Origin: Symbiodinium natans
Taxonomy: Eukaryota > Sar > Dinophyceae > Suessiales > Symbiodiniaceae
Length of the DNA: 64,000 bases
NCBI GenBank assembly: GCA_905221605.1
Contig: CAJNDS010000731.1
Location: 15,001 to 79,000, forward strand
Direction: 5' to 3'
Below, one piece after another: positions 10,843-22,927 of this stretch. The notes beneath the pieces were generated by a model. It did no database searches and was not told the DNA's origin. It saw only the letters and a list, made by a program, of their open reading frames with translations. The position numbers and the translations under genes were made by a program. Within the stretch, counting starts at the first letter, position 1. Every line of letters begins with the position of its first letter.

Positions 10843-12232
10843 CTAAGGGCCTTGCAGCTTCGGCGAGCGGTGCCCAACGCGCGAGACGTATGTGGCATCG
10901 TCCTGCACACAGATGAGAGAGAACGCATCGATCGTGAACTTGACTCATACACCACCAGGCTCTAAGTGGTTCTAAGGATTCTACGATCTGACTGAAGGCT
11001 GCATCTCTCGGGTCCCTGTCCTGCGGTCGCACTTTCTCTTGCGCACTGCTTAGCATTGATACAATGCTCATGCAGACGGCGTGCACCTTGCTGCACAGGG
11101 CATCAGCCATCCAGCTGTAGTAGTTCTAGTAGATCGATTCTAGTATGTCTTGCCCTCGATCGGTCTGAAGTCCTGCACGAGATCTAGCAGCGCACCCGAA
11201 GGACGAAACCTTACTTTACTCGAGCTAACCTAACCCTTTAATTACTCCAAGGGTCCGACCGTCAAGGCCGGGCTCCAAGCATCGTAGAGTATTGACAGGC
11301 AAATGTGCCTTGGAAGTTGGTTTTGGGGCTGGGTTCTGATGGCTTGGATGGGCTTCTAGTTTGCCATACGGTCTCGGGGCTTTTCGGATGCCAAGCAAGT
11401 AAGTGCAGTTCACGCACTCATGAGAGTAGCTATAGTGTTGTTTGGGGTAGAAGTCTCCATACATCCCTGTGAAGGACCTTCTTTGCATCACCTCGCTCTC
11501 ATCGATCCAAATTGGTTCTAAGATGTTCTAAGAAAACCAGAGGTACCCATTGGAGTAGATGTGCGGGTGCTCTGGAGATGGGCCCTCGAAGACGACCTGG
11601 AACACATGCACAAAGAGCTCGGAGACTGCTGGAGAATCTATGCAAAACCCTGCAACTACAACCCTAACCATCGAATGAAGCTGCCATATGTCTGCCTCCG
11701 GGCTCTCCAAAGGATATCCTTAGTTGAGCACGGCAGACGCCGATACATTTTGCTCTTCTTGTCTCTTTCGGGAAGATGCTGCCAGGAGAGCAGTCATTCC
11801 TCTTTTCGGGCTACTGGTAGCACTTGGCAGGCGAGATTCTGGCCGGGAATGTAAACCGGAGAAGGAACTGCTCACCCGCGTAGATGGTGCCCGGAGCTGC
11901 AGCATGGGACAATCGAAAGAATCAGCGCAACTCTCTACCTCGGCACCTCCTGTACTAGTCCAAGTGCTCAGATCTGCTCCGTGCAGCGAACAGGTTCGGC
12001 TGAGCACCTCCAAGCACTTGAATACGCCAGGTTTCTTCATCGCATTCCTGAACAGCGATTCCATCCTGCAACGGCCGCACATGCCATATGCGACATTCTT
12101 GCAGACCGCTCAATGCTCCAGAATCTGCTGCTTATCCTTGCACTGCCTGGGTCAGAAACTCTCGGACTTCTCAGAGAGAGAGAGATTCCAAGGCATGTCC
12201 TCGCTTCCGCGGGCTTTCAAGCTCTCCAGCTC
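10843..12232 (-). CDS. UBE2W-like ubiquitin-conjugating enzyme E2, at least eight micro-exons
   Basis: Eight exons can be chained with continuous frame: 12232-12173, 12047-12008, 11896-11840, 11718-11696, 11596-11547, 11308-11260, 11086-11021 and 10902 to about 10843. The product contains the E2 core in order: TWRIQVLGAPGTIYAGEQF, then RYPLESPEVVFEGPSPEHPH, then IYSNGHIC with the catalytic cysteine, then LSILYDAWSPALTV, then SMLSSAQEKVRPQD. HPH in place of the usual HPN and the YSNGHICLSIL context are typical of UBE2W, which conjugates ubiquitin to protein N-termini. The N-terminal start exon and the tryptophan-rich C-terminus are not located. Donors are GA, GT, GA, GC, GT, GT and GA. One exon is only 23 nt. 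The family assignment is strong; individual splice sites rest on protein continuity. Confidence 0.88.
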
Positions 12233-15200
12233 CTGTGCACGGTGGGAGGGGACTTCTCGAGAGATGAGGCGAATCCTTAGACTAGTTGGCAAACAGGTCA
12301 GTAATAAGCCCATATGCCATAACACAAACACTCAAGAGAAGCAGCTTTCAGACAGCCTTCATCAAGCTGCTACTCTACTGGGGGCCTATGTTGGCCTGGG
12401 TCTCGGTGACAGGAAGCATTACAAAGCATTGCCGGCAGCAAAAAAAGGAGAGTATCGCCGCAACAAGATCACTCATTATCATCGCCCGATCCAATCCCTA
12501 ATATGCAATATTTAGCACCAGCCGCAAATTCACAGTCACATCAACCTCATGTAGGAGCATTACAACAACCATTACCACCTCAATAGAGCAAGTAGAAAGA
12601 AGAAGCGCTGCCAAAACTCGCGTGACAGATAGAAATCACCAACACAAAGAATGCACTACCAAATGTCCGACTCGGCCGTGCTTTGTCGTCATCATCAAGT
12701 GCGCCAACTTTACCACGAAAACCACAACAGCAACAACAAGCACAGAAAACACATCACCACAGCAAAGTGCTCAAAAACACATCTTTAAAGGAAGGAGCAG
12801 GAGAAATTAATCTCTGCACCAAGTAAAATTCACATATGTACGATTGCAAGGTACCTCCTCCACATGCTCGAACCCACCAGTATGTCACTGGACCCTGAAG
12901 CCTATGGCACGACACTACCCTGAGCACAGGCATGCCTTCTGCAAGCGCTTTCTGAAGGGAGTTCTTGAAGGTAATGAAGCCTGACGAGCCATGCTGTCGG
13001 GGTGAAGAGTGACACGTGGGCTCAACTTTGGGGCCTGCCTCGCTTGCCATGAGCACATCAGGTGCCCCTCATTGCCTGGCACCATGCAAACCACATGAAA
13101 CCTGTGCACCGAGGAAACGTATAAACAACATACTGTGCCCGGATGACCGGGCACTGGCTCGGCTGCCCATGGCTCGGAGAGCAGCGCACCACAAGTCTCA
13201 TTATTCCAGATGCAACATTCTGTTTCTCACTGCCCTGTTGCAGCACTGCTACAGTAGAGATAACAGCCGCGTCAGCACATGCAAGTATCAATATGGTTTT
13301 CACGTGATTCGAGCGCCGCGGCTTATCTGGTTCGCGGCTTGTTGTTTGCTGGAGTTGCCGGCCCCGTTCTCTGTAGCCCTTGATCGGTATGATGTTTCTT
13401 CTGTACACCAGCCTGATGTCGACGGCGTGCGCCTGCGTGCTAAAGCCTGGAGCCATCGGTTCGCAACGAAAGCACTGCCTCGCAGGCCTCCTTCTGGTTG
13501 CAATATGGGGTCTCTAAGAGGAAAACCCAAGGATTCACCTGGCTGTTGCTTTGCAACCCGCAATTTTTGGATGCTGCTCAATCCTCGGTCGGGTGCAGTC
13601 TATCGCGTGGGCACGAAGCTGCGCTGGACAAGGTGCCCATAGTGCAGCTGTTGCCTCCTAAGCGTGACACAAGGATCGCGCAGAGAGTCTCTTCATCTCC
13701 AAAGGCCTTTTGTTGGCAAACTATCTGTCGCATTCTGGGTTCAGCCTCTCTGGCATGTTGCAGTGGATGGCCAGTTGCTCACCAAACTCGCCAGCTGGTA
13801 AATACGCAGGCCTTCATCAAAGTCAAGAGTTGTCCTTGACTGGCCTGCCATTGTCTAATTGTACCGCATGTGCTCGAAGAAACCTTGAACAACACATGGA
13901 GCGAACTGCTATGATGGTTCTCGTTGGTGCATCTAAGCCTCTTGATATGAAGCATGTCCATCGGCAAAGCAGCTTGGCTGCGCCAGGAGATAAATAACAT
14001 ACGAACGAGTTGCCGCTCTCCTGGCTATCATTCTGGCAAGCAAGCATAAGGTGTCCGCTTCGTCTACACGTTCTACACACTTTGTTCATTCGACTTGGTC
14101 TCTGGCCCACCCAAAAGGCACCCCCCTCCCCCCCCCCCCCTTGTGTGAGCTGAAAACGCAGCAGTCCGATGCTTTGGCCGCCCTTCCTGAGACCCCCTGC
14201 CTCGGACCTGGCAGACACTGTGGATGGGAAAGATGGGCCAGGAGACAGGAGTATACAGCAGCATGAAATTTAACATCCCCACGTCGAGGGTGGGTAAAAA
14301 CAGCACACAGGACAATTGTTAGATGCCCGAGTCACAAACAAAGGCAAACAAAGCCAAAGCGAAGCGCAAGCTCGATACAGTCCCCCAAAACACAACGCCA
14401 CTGGCCTTGGGCTCCCCGGTCTCCAAAAAGCAATCTCTCGAGAGGCAACTGTTCCGGGCCCAAGCAAAAGATAACTTATCTTTCCAGGTCGCCACCAGCT
14501 CGAGACAGTCCAAAAAAAGTAGCTGCTCAGCAGCTGCACTTTTGAGATTTCTGTTTCAGAGTGTTTTCGAGAGACCGGCGGAGGGGGCTGGTGCGAGAAG
14601 TCCGGAAGAACCTCCACTGTGGTCGAAGTTTCGCAATTTCGAGTACATCTCGTGGTGGGCACTCTGGAGAAACTCTGTGAGATTCTTTGCGGCTCTGTGG
14701 GATTGATTTTCTAGGGCTTCTCTGATGATGGGAGATCCGGGCCAGGAGGCCGGGGGACGAGGAATTTTGGAGACCGGCGAGGAGAATAGTGTTGTTGAAG
14801 TCTACGCACCCCCCCCCCCCCGCCCATACCAGGAACAGGGGGAAGGGCGAGGGGAAGGAATAGGCCCAGGGCCAAAGAAGGGTGGGGGGCACACTATCCA
14901 CAATCCACACACACACACCACGTCACAAAAGCCTCCGAGACTGATACTGAGTCATGATGAGTCATAGTATCATGGCCAGCTTGATAGCCAAGATTTCGTC
15001 GGGCAGGAAGCTAAGGGACGCTCAGGTTTCAAAGTCGCCGCTCCATCCACAGTGGACCTGCAGGACTGGGGGTGGTGGAAGAGTTGCGCTTGTCATCGCT
15101 CCATGTCTCAACTCTCAGCCCTCCGATTCAGCAATCTCACGCCTTCAAGTTCATGTAGCCCGTGGCACATGAGCAAGATCCTGCCAATGTTATGTCGGCG

Positions 15201-18019
15201 GAACGCTGCCCTACCGCTGTCCAACATGTCCAAGTGCTGGCATGTCGCAACAGAACACAAAAAGTGTTTCAATGCGCGATTCCTTGCACTGATTGCTAAG
15301 GGCAACTGTGCTTTGATACTAGTGACTAGTGGGAAAGTCGGAAAGTGGGTAAGCAGAATGTAAAGAAAGGTCTCGGTAGAACTCGGGATTCGGAAGCACA
15401 GCGCTTTGATGGTATGCAGACCAGGCCCCAACACCACCCGTCCCGCAGACCACCCAGTTTCCGTAGGGCACCTCTCACCAATTTAAAAATCACTGGGAGG
15501 GAAGGTGCTGTGCCGCTATGCAAGCCACGCGAGGCTTTTGTCCTGTAACCTGCTTGCCTGCACCTCCTGCTTGCACTGGACAAACTGCGTGCATGCCAGG
15601 AGGAGTTACATGGTGATGTAGTTGTTCTGCAACAAGCGAAACCCAGATACTATGGCATTATGTGGAAGTGCACAGGGGCATGTGAGTGTGCGGAAGTGGG
15701 AGGGCCAAGCGTGCCGAAAACTGCTGCATGGAAGACTGGACCATCTGTACTCGCCGATAGCGCTCCTTGACCCAAATAGCGCCGGGCCGCGCCGGCGGCA
15801 AAGGACCAAGGAAAATCACAGGGAGCCCCCTAAGAATCCATGAGCTGAGGTGAAGAGGCAGAGATCTCTTCGCATCTGTGCATCTCATTCTGGCTGTGCC
15901 ATGTGCTGCCCCTTGGTCAACTCAGCTCATCCACAAAACACATGTCTTACTGCCACAAGGGTGAGACGACTTGCCAGTCAGGGTTTCATCGCACAGCTCA
16001 GAAAGCCACTGTCGAGCACAATGGGCATACAGTGGCAGATACATATGTATGGCCGGATGCTCGCTGCATCTGGCCTTGCCATGTCCAAAGCTATTGAAAA
16101 CACAGTAAATACTCAAGAAGGTGATTGACCTGAGGGCGTCAAGCTAGCATTGTTCATTGCAGGAGCAGTGCTGGAGCATCGCCCACGTACGGATAAAGCG
16201 TCTTTCCAAAGATGGGAGCCTGATCAACATGTAGGCCCGTTGAAACCCTCATCTTTCAAACATGAAGGACCCATGAGGGATCAGCCTCCCACATATTCAC
16301 ATATATTCACTGCACAGCGCGATCCAGGCCTAGAGGGTCAGAAGCCTGTCGCTCGGAGCAGTTCGGATACTACCTACCTCTGGTGCACGACCCAGTGCGA
16401 ACAGGTGCCTTTCGTGGGCACTGGATGATCCCGCCAAACCTGATGCTCTTCTCTCTCCACCACTGGCAAGCGCCGCATGACACAAGTGACAAATTATGCA
16501 TGACAGAAGCATGAAGCCAACCACAGTTAACTTGCAAACTTGAATAGCTACTGAGCGAACACAATATCCAAGACAGGAAACGAAACATTGAAGGACGGCA
16601 CAAGTAGACCGCTGCATTGGATGTTCACTGAGTTTACTGTGTCTGTGGACAACTGCTTTCAATCTGGGATGCAGGCACCGCCAGGTGGTCTTCCGCCGAC
16701 TCCAACCTGAGAAGCTACACGACTTGGGGGACTGTGGTTACAGGGTTCGGGGAATGTGTGCTGGTCAGGTGCAGTGTGCATGGCTCAGGCTCACACGCCG
16801 GCAAGGACAGGGCGCTTCTTGTGTGCGCTGAAAATTGTCCTGGTCGACCGCTGCGAGCACGGAAGCCTTGAACTCAATTCTTGTATCGGCCTAGGAGTAA
16901 GGTAAGCAGTCCTCCCATCACGGCCTGGCCCAACGCCCTGCACCTGCGCTTCGGCACTGTTGCAGACAGCACACCAGAGCATGGCTCGTTTTGCTTCATC
17001 TTCTTCTTATGCTAATCTGCTGACCCTTCATTCCCCCTTTGTCATTTTGTATGTCTTTCTTTCAGACATGGCTAGTGCAAGCTCGTTCTTCTTCTCTGCG
17101 CTCTTGAGCGCCCCCTCCCAGGAGACAAAGAACCCAGCCGCGACAGCCAGGCAAGCCGCTTCTTCTATACTGTTCTCCATCTTCTTCTTCTTCTCCTTAT
17201 TACTCTTCTTCTTCTCCTGATTACTCTTCTTCTTGTTCTTCTCCTTCTCCTTCTTCTTCTTCTCGCACTTGAGGGCCCCATCTCGCCCTCTCTCTACAGA
17301 GGCCAGGCGCAAGCCCTTGCTTCGCGCAGAGCGCTCTGGAATGGAGTCTTTCATGAAGTCCCTCCCTCTCTCTCCCAGTCTCTCCTTTAGGCAAGACAGA
17401 GAGCAGACAGAGAGCAAAGGCACGGGAACGTGTCCTCAGCCCCTCCGCGGGCCCCTGGGCCCCTACAAAACCTAGCAGCACTAGCAGGGCTGGGTCACGC
17501 CGCAATCCTCCGCATCTTTCTCAGCAAGTCGCCTGGGCACCCCTTCAAAGCCTTGCGTGGCGATCCAACTAAGTGGTTCGCTTGCTCTCCGCAACAAGCA
17601 CAACAGAGTCAAACAAGTGTCGACACTCAACTGACTCAACTTCCATAGGATTGATACTGCAGCACGTTTCGCGGTCACTTGTAGTGTCATGTGACAGACT
17701 GCGGAAAGCAAGTCCTAAACTCCCCTGGCACTGCATATCGTGCCATCTCAACTACTTGAGCACAGTGGACGGGCAACGCTGTCCGTTCACTACTGCCTGT
17801 GCAAGTAGCCCTGCAACATCTGCTCCACTGGAAATACTGGCTCAAAGAGAAGAGATGTCAAACGAGATGTTTAAACAACCTTTGCAGCGCCTCACACATT
17901 CATTGCATGAATTCTGGGGTTTTGCTGCCCATCTGGCAGCTTGAGCTCCGCGGTCTGCATCACTTGTGGCTTCAGGCCTCGTCCGAGTGCAACCGGGAGA
18001 CAGTGAATCTCAGCTCATC
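12233..18019. other. No gene supported; scattered weak minus-strand exons and pyrimidine tracts
   Basis: Weak minus-strand candidates occur near 12900-13000 (includes SGFITFKNSLQKALAEGMPV), 13930-13985, 15115-15330 and 16390-16470. None could be joined or assigned to a family. C-runs lie at 14125-14140 and 14810-14822. A CTT-rich pyrimidine tract at 17158-17262 contains two copies of an about 24-nt unit around ATTACTCTTCTTCTTCTCC. The first exon of the E2 gene may also lie just inside this interval. Confidence 0.35.
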
Positions 18020-18893
18020 TCAAACACTAACCGCCCCGCTCACATCCTCTTCAGGTGACCAGGCCTGGGGTGAAGACTCCGCGTGGACAGGAAAGGACAA
18101 GTCCCAGAAGCCTCGCAGAGGTGCCCTTTTGTTCGCCCTGAACACTTAAAAGTGCACATGGTGACATGGCATGCAATATCATGTAATTGTATGTACTTGT
18201 CATGGCGTGTGGGTGGCCTGGTGGAGTGCTTGTCGGCGCGTGCTCGGATCGGTGCCTGGACGACTTTGGTCCTAGGGGGCCAACTCCCGCGGCTGCGTAG
18301 AATCTGCGGCACATCTCGCAGTCATGTCCCGGCAGAGCTAGTCGTTGTTCCTTTCCTCGCACTACACAGCGGCATGGTGCCCCAGAGGCATTTTGAACAG
18401 GTGATGGGATACCGTTCGCCTCAGCACGAACCACTTCGAAAGTGCGTGAGCTTGAGCGGCAAACGTTTGAAGCAAGAGCGTCTGGACGTCCATGGTGACC
18501 ACGATCCGCATCCGTAGGTGGATTCCATGCAACGATGGCATCTGTGGGTTCCCTCGGTGGTGCTGGCAGCGGTGCCGGCAGTGGTGCTGGCTCCGCTGAT
18601 TCTGTTGGCTCCCAGATGCGAAGCCCGGCTATGCCGGCTATCTGCCTCAACTCCGTGAGGGGCTCGCGCCTCACATCCGGCCGGACATCGCGGATGCCCT
18701 TTGGGCGGGGCTCTTCCTTCGATTTGTACACTCTCTCGCCCCTCGCATTGGGGGGATCAGCTCTGGACTGTCGTGACTCCACCGGAGAGGGCTTTGCACT
18801 CTTCTCACGCTTGCTGCATCTTTCATGGGGAGACTCATGCCCTCTCGTGCGCGGCTCCTCCGCAGGTTGCAAAATGTTGCAGAAAACGTGCAA
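18020..18893 (-). CDS. Sae2/CtIP-family DNA-end-resection protein (C-terminal part)
   Basis: Exon 1 (about 18893 to 18218) and exon 2 (18111-18020, stop) are joined through a GC-AG intron. The reconstructed C-terminus has the Sae2/CtIP signature: VVRGKEQRLALPGHDCEMCR, then SSRHR, then TPPG-FWDLSFP spanning the splice. In the family this region holds the CxxC zinc motif, the SRHR and the TPxxFW sequence. The proteins activate Mre11-Rad50 to clip DNA ends at double-strand breaks. The upstream part is low-complexity, rich in Pro, Ala, Arg and Glu, as usual for the family. The open frame begins at a TTG and has no ATG, so the true start is in an upstream exon I did not find. Family call is strong; completeness is not. 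Confidence 0.85.
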
Positions 18894-20180
18894 CCAGGAT
18901 GTGAAAGGAAGCTATTGCAGGTCCTTCCGTCTTGAGCTGGTTTGAGCAGGATGCACGCCTTCATCTTGTCCAGCGATAGGTTCCCACACGGGTTTGCCTG
19001 GCGCAAGGGATCTTTGGTGGCAAAGCAGACACAGAGCAAACCGGGTCAGCTTTGGCCACTGCCTCCCAGAGAAGGTGACGCAGGCTCGCACGCCTGTGCC
19101 GGCAGACAGTGTAAGAGTCACAAATGATTCTGTCTGGGTGCGTTGCAACAGGTTCGACAACTGTGATAACATCAGGACCAGCTCGGCACATCTGAACGAA
19201 GCATGTCAGTGTACACCGTGGCACTGCTGGCAACAGCGAGATCCAGGGTTGCGTGCTTCTTCTGGCGAGGGGTCTTGACAACGACGCAGTCGACGGCGCT
19301 TGCCACCTGAGACATCCAGCAGTCAGCCATTGTTAGTAAGAGCAGTTGCTCCTCATGACTTTGCTTGGTCAGTCCTACCGTCTACGGTTTGCTTGATTTC
19401 AACCTGCCTTCGCTCGTCAACTCGTTGAGCTTTGCGGCATACGTCCTGATCTTGCCCTGCGGTCTGCGATTGCATCTGTAGCTTTTCAGCCATACAAAAT
19501 ACCACATAGTATCACATAGCGTTCAGACTCACCGAGCTCAGAGAGAAACCTAAGCTTGATCTGAGTCTAAGCTTGGCTCTGCTTGAACTAACTGCCCTCT
19601 TGACATTCGGCTCTTGTTTGACGAGCCTTGCAGTCGTCGACCTGACTCACAAGCGGTTTCATCTGGACCAGTTTGGCCTCGCAGACTTGTGCCGCTCGCC
19701 CCATCCCCACAGAGGCATTTAGACAAGTGCACAACAAAGGGGTGTCAGAACCAGTGTGGCACACCACGACACTCAACTTTGCGATTATTCACAAAGAGAA
19801 AGCCCAGCGAGGAGAAAGAACCATCCAGCCCACAGGTGCTTTAGGTTTCAGGAAGGTTTCAGGGAAACCTTTTTTCAACATAATCGTTCCACGAGCCGGA
19901 TTCTCAAAATTCTCAAAGAAGGCAGCCGTGCACTTGAAACCGAGAAAGACAGTGGCCTTTACAAGGCGACGACCCCTTCCGCCATCCTACTCCACATTGA
20001 AGGACAAAGTGGCATGCACTTGCACGTTCTCGTGTTGTGCATGGAGGCGTAGGGCCAATGTAGGGGTGCTGCAATACCGACAGAAACTAACATTGTCATC
20101 TTTCTTCTTATTCTTCTTCTTCTTCTCTTCTTCTTCTTCTTCTGCCCCTCTCGCCGAGGCGTGCCCGGTGCACGTCCATC

Positions 20181-20255
<75 letters not shown>

Positions 20256-20702
20256 GCACGCGTAGCCCCCCCCGAAGAGAGGGCCGCCCCAAGGGGCGCG
20301 TGATGTCCAAGGTCTCGTGACTCCCATCATGTTGACGGGCAAAGAAAAGTATGAAAGGCCGTAGGGTAAAAACATGCACCTGGGGGACTCTGTTGGTTTT
20401 TCCCCCCAGGGTGCCTATCAAAGTGTTGGATCGAGGGTACCGCCCTGAATTGCACCCTTGGCCATGGTTAAATGAAAGAGGTGACATTGTTTGTCCACGT
20501 TGCCTAACATATGCCCCCTGCAGTGCGGCAGTGGGGTTGGGAAAGGTTGTTGTTACCCCTTGCAGTTCAGCAGCGGGGTTACGACAAATGTGTTCCTATC
20601 TCAAGCGGTTACACTGCTGTAAATTGGGTAGACTTTGCCCCCCTAGACAAGTTTCCCTTTCTTGCCCATCAGTTGCGGAGGTTGTCGTCGTAGCCACCTC
20701 CC
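18894..20702. other. No gene supported; probable upstream exons of the Sae2/CtIP gene and a pyrimidine region
   Basis: Upstream exons of the Sae2/CtIP-like gene are expected in the first part, but none could be joined. A CTT-rich tract lies at 20099-20147, followed by a long CT microsatellite. The open frames across the microsatellite encode only Arg-Glu or Leu-Ser repeats and are not genes. Confidence 0.4.
20181..20252. repeat. (CT)n microsatellite
   Basis: About 36 uninterrupted CT dinucleotides, followed by a C-rich segment with a GCACGCGTAGCCCCCC-like sequence. A similar CT tract followed by CACACGCCTAGTCCCCCC lies at 22127-22170, so the two tracts may be parts of related repeats bracketing the ORF at 20703-22010. 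Confidence 0.9.
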
Positions 20703-22010
20703 TCAGTTGTAGCCAGAGTCGTCGTAGTTTGCCAGGCGAGCCACTTTCTCCCCCAGCTTTTCTCGGTTTTTGCTGCAGATGTCCCCGGTTTTCCTTTTCC
20801 TTGGCAGCGGTGGCTTGTCGCGAGCTGGAGCTGTTGTCGGGGCCGATGGTGTTGCACATGGTCCCCCTCGAGGTGTCCTTGACCGAGAAGCTCCCTTGGG
20901 TGCAGCGGTAAGTCTGGCTATTGTCCTTGCCCCTTTTTTGGCTTGGGGCTGTGTGGAGGCCGATGGTCTTTCACATGGTCCTCTGTTGTCCTGCCCCCAA
21001 GCTTGCGAGGTAGTCCTTGCGGATGCCGTCCTTGCCCCCTGTTTGGCTCGGGGCTGTGTAGGGGCCGATGGTCTCTCACATGGTCCTCTGTTAGTCTGCC
21101 GTGAAGTCTTCGTGGGTCGTGCTCCCGCTGGGAAATCTCTTTTCTTGGCTTGTTGTTGGTGGAGCGTCTCCCACGTAGTAGTCGAGGGAGTGATGTGGTG
21201 CAAAGTGGTGGTTCGGAGTCGTTGCCAGGGTGGCATTGAAGTAGGTTGGGGCACTGCAGGTCGAAGTCCGGGTCGGCGAGCTTGTAGTGTACCCCCGGTG
21301 CGGGTTCTGTCCTCTTCCTGGTCAACCAAGACGTCTTCATACTCCTCCCCTTCGTCGTCTTTGTCTTGGCAAAGCGCTGGTCCCGGCACGTCTCCCCCTG
21401 GCCGTGGACCTGGTAGATCTCCTCCTCGAGGTGGTGTTCTCTCTTCCCGTCCAGGTTGAGTGGGCGCTTCTCCTTTTTTGGCCGATGGTATTTCACATGG
21501 CCCCCGGGCATCGTCTTCTTTGGCTGGCATGTGTTGTTGTCCATCCCCCACGGCCGATGGTATTTCACATGGCCGGGCATGGTCCTTTCCTTCTTCCTCC
21601 TCCGTGTCGCCCCCCCAGTCGGCCTTGTCTTTGTCGTCATCGCTCTCTTTCTCTTTTTTGATCTCGGTCTTGACCTCGTCGTACTTGCCCCCTTCTCCAG
21701 CAGGTTGGTGAGGCCGGTGCTCGCCCCCACCTGATGGCATTGTCGGTGCAGCGGTTTCCCCCACGAAAGGCGGCACGTAGATCACCCCCATCTGTGGCAT
21801 GAGCACGTTGATGCTAGCCTGGAACCACTGAGTGGTTTGGTGGGTGTCTGCTCGTCGGAGCTGCTCCTCGATGTAGTGCGTGGTGTCGGGGGTATATGTA
21901 TTCGCCACCCAAAGGATCAGCTCCCTCATGTAGTGTAGGGCTCCTCCAAGTAACCTTTGGGCCTCCTCTGGCACGGGCGTCATGAGGGGCGCCCCCCCTT
22001 TCGTTGCCAT
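20703..22010 (-). CDS. 435-aa low-complexity ORF with five palindromic in-frame repeats
   Basis: An uninterrupted frame opens with ATG at 22010 and stops at 20703. The first 95 residues look globular (MATKGGAPLMTPVPEEAQRL, with a VANTYTPDTTHYIEEQLRR segment). The rest is charged and proline-rich, with an acidic stretch around residues 115-140 and a basic C-terminus. Five copies of a GPCE(I/R)PSA-type peptide occur near residues 145, 169, 308, 343 and 382, each encoded by the same 23-24-nt palindromic repeat. No domain is recognised. It could be a gag-like ORF of a retroelement, a host gene invaded by the short repeat, or a non-coding frame kept open by composition. It is flanked by CT microsatellites and no pol-like sequence is next to it. 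Confidence 0.45.
   Translation of the reverse strand: MATKGGAPLMTPVPEEAQRLLGGALHYMRELILWVANTYTPDTTHYIEEQLRRADTHQTTQWFQASINVLMPQMGVIYVPPFVGETAAPTMPSGGGEHRPHQPAGEGGKYDEVKTEIKKEKESDDDKDKADWGGDTEEEEGKDHARPCEIPSAVGDGQQHMPAKEDDARGPCEIPSAKKGEAPTQPGREERTPPRGGDLPGPRPGGDVPGPALCQDKDDEGEEYEDVLVDQEEDRTRTGGTLQARRPGLRPAVPQPTSMPPWQRLRTTTLHHITPSTTTWETLHQQQAKKRDFPAGARPTKTSRQTNRGPCERPSAPTQPRAKQGARTASARTTSQAWGQDNRGPCERPSASTQPQAKKGARTIARLTAAPKGASRSRTPRGGPCATPSAPTTAPARDKPPLPRKRKTGDICSKNREKLGEKVARLANYDDSGYN
20841..21574. repeat. Palindromic 23-24-bp repeat, five copies
   Basis: Copies at 20841-20864, 20958-20981, 21063-21086, 21480-21503 and 21552-21574 share GGCCGATGGT at one end and CACATGG(C/T)CC at the other, with a 3-4-base variable centre. 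The ends are imperfect inverted repeats, so each copy can fold into a hairpin. The two right-hand copies are identical over 23 bases. All fall in the same reading frame of the ORF on the minus strand. Confidence 0.85.
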
Positions 22011-22126
22011 GGCTGAGGCTTGCTATGTCAAGGGGGCCGTAATGGGCCAAGCGATGGGGCAGGGCAGGGCGTGCAGAAAAGGGGTCCTGGAGAGATTACC
22101 AGTACGTGTCAAGGAAGTGGCTATCG

Positions 22127-22488
22127 TCTCTCTCTCTCTCTCTCTCTCTCCACACGCCTAGTCCCCCCGAGAAGGAGCTGTTTGTCTTGCCCTTTCCGTG
22201 GCACTTGCGGAGGGCTCTCTAAGTGGCGGCAGGTTGGCCGCGTTGGGGCTGGGGCTCAGATTCGGTGGTGAGTAGGGCAGAGTACAACACAACATCTCTC
22301 TTCTTTTTCTTCTTCGCCTCGCTTGACAGAATACCTTCTTCTTCTGCTGGGCTTGAAGGCCCTAAGGCCCCCACGCGCTGGCGCGCTCGAAGTTTCGGTC
22401 TCAAGTGAAACCCCCAGACTGCGTGCTATGAGGGTTGGGATCAACAACTACTTCAAACCAGAAAACCCTACCCCTCTCTCTCTCTCTC

Positions 22489-22542
<54 letters not shown>

Positions 22543-22613
22543 TGCGCATGGCGGGAGCCGCCCCCAAAGGGCGCAAGTCCCAAGGTCCTCCTGTGAGGCG
22601 GCATCTCTCTCTG

Positions 22614-22650
<37 letters not shown>
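22127..22650. repeat. CT microsatellites
   Basis: Three CT tracts: 22127-22150, 22474-22541 (interrupted by a short GCTCGCTCG run) and 22611-22650. The last two flank a G/C-rich segment. They separate the 20.7-22.0 kb ORF from the CDKAL1-like gene. Confidence 0.85.
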
Positions 22651-22653
<3 letters not shown>

Positions 22654-22927
22654 TCCCTCCATTTGTAGGGTGCTAATGGCATCACAGCTGCGATAAGCAC
22701 GCGACTATGAGTTGCTCGTTCTCTTCGACTGCTTCTTCCAACTCCCTCAGCTTGAATGCAACGGCTTCCAACCGACCACAAATGCAGAACTTGCTGCTGG
22801 CCTTTCCCACATGCGAGCCTGCTCATGCGCTGCCTCCAACACAGAAACACATATTCCAATCAGATTCATGAGCACATATGAGCACACACACACACAAACA
22901 CCATCAGGCAGGCGGATGCCATCCTTT

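Noticed and set aside
11225..11491. 88-aa minus-strand frame starting MMQRRSFTG
   Set aside because: It lies in a different frame from the E2 exon at 11308-11260 and covers an intron of that gene.
19959..20487. Frames encoding long Arg-Glu or Leu-Ser repeats
   Set aside because: They are translations of the CT microsatellite.
20770..21734. Plus-strand frames opposite the 435-aa ORF
   Set aside because: They are shadows of the G/C-rich minus-strand ORF and have low-complexity Val/Leu/Ser/Pro composition.
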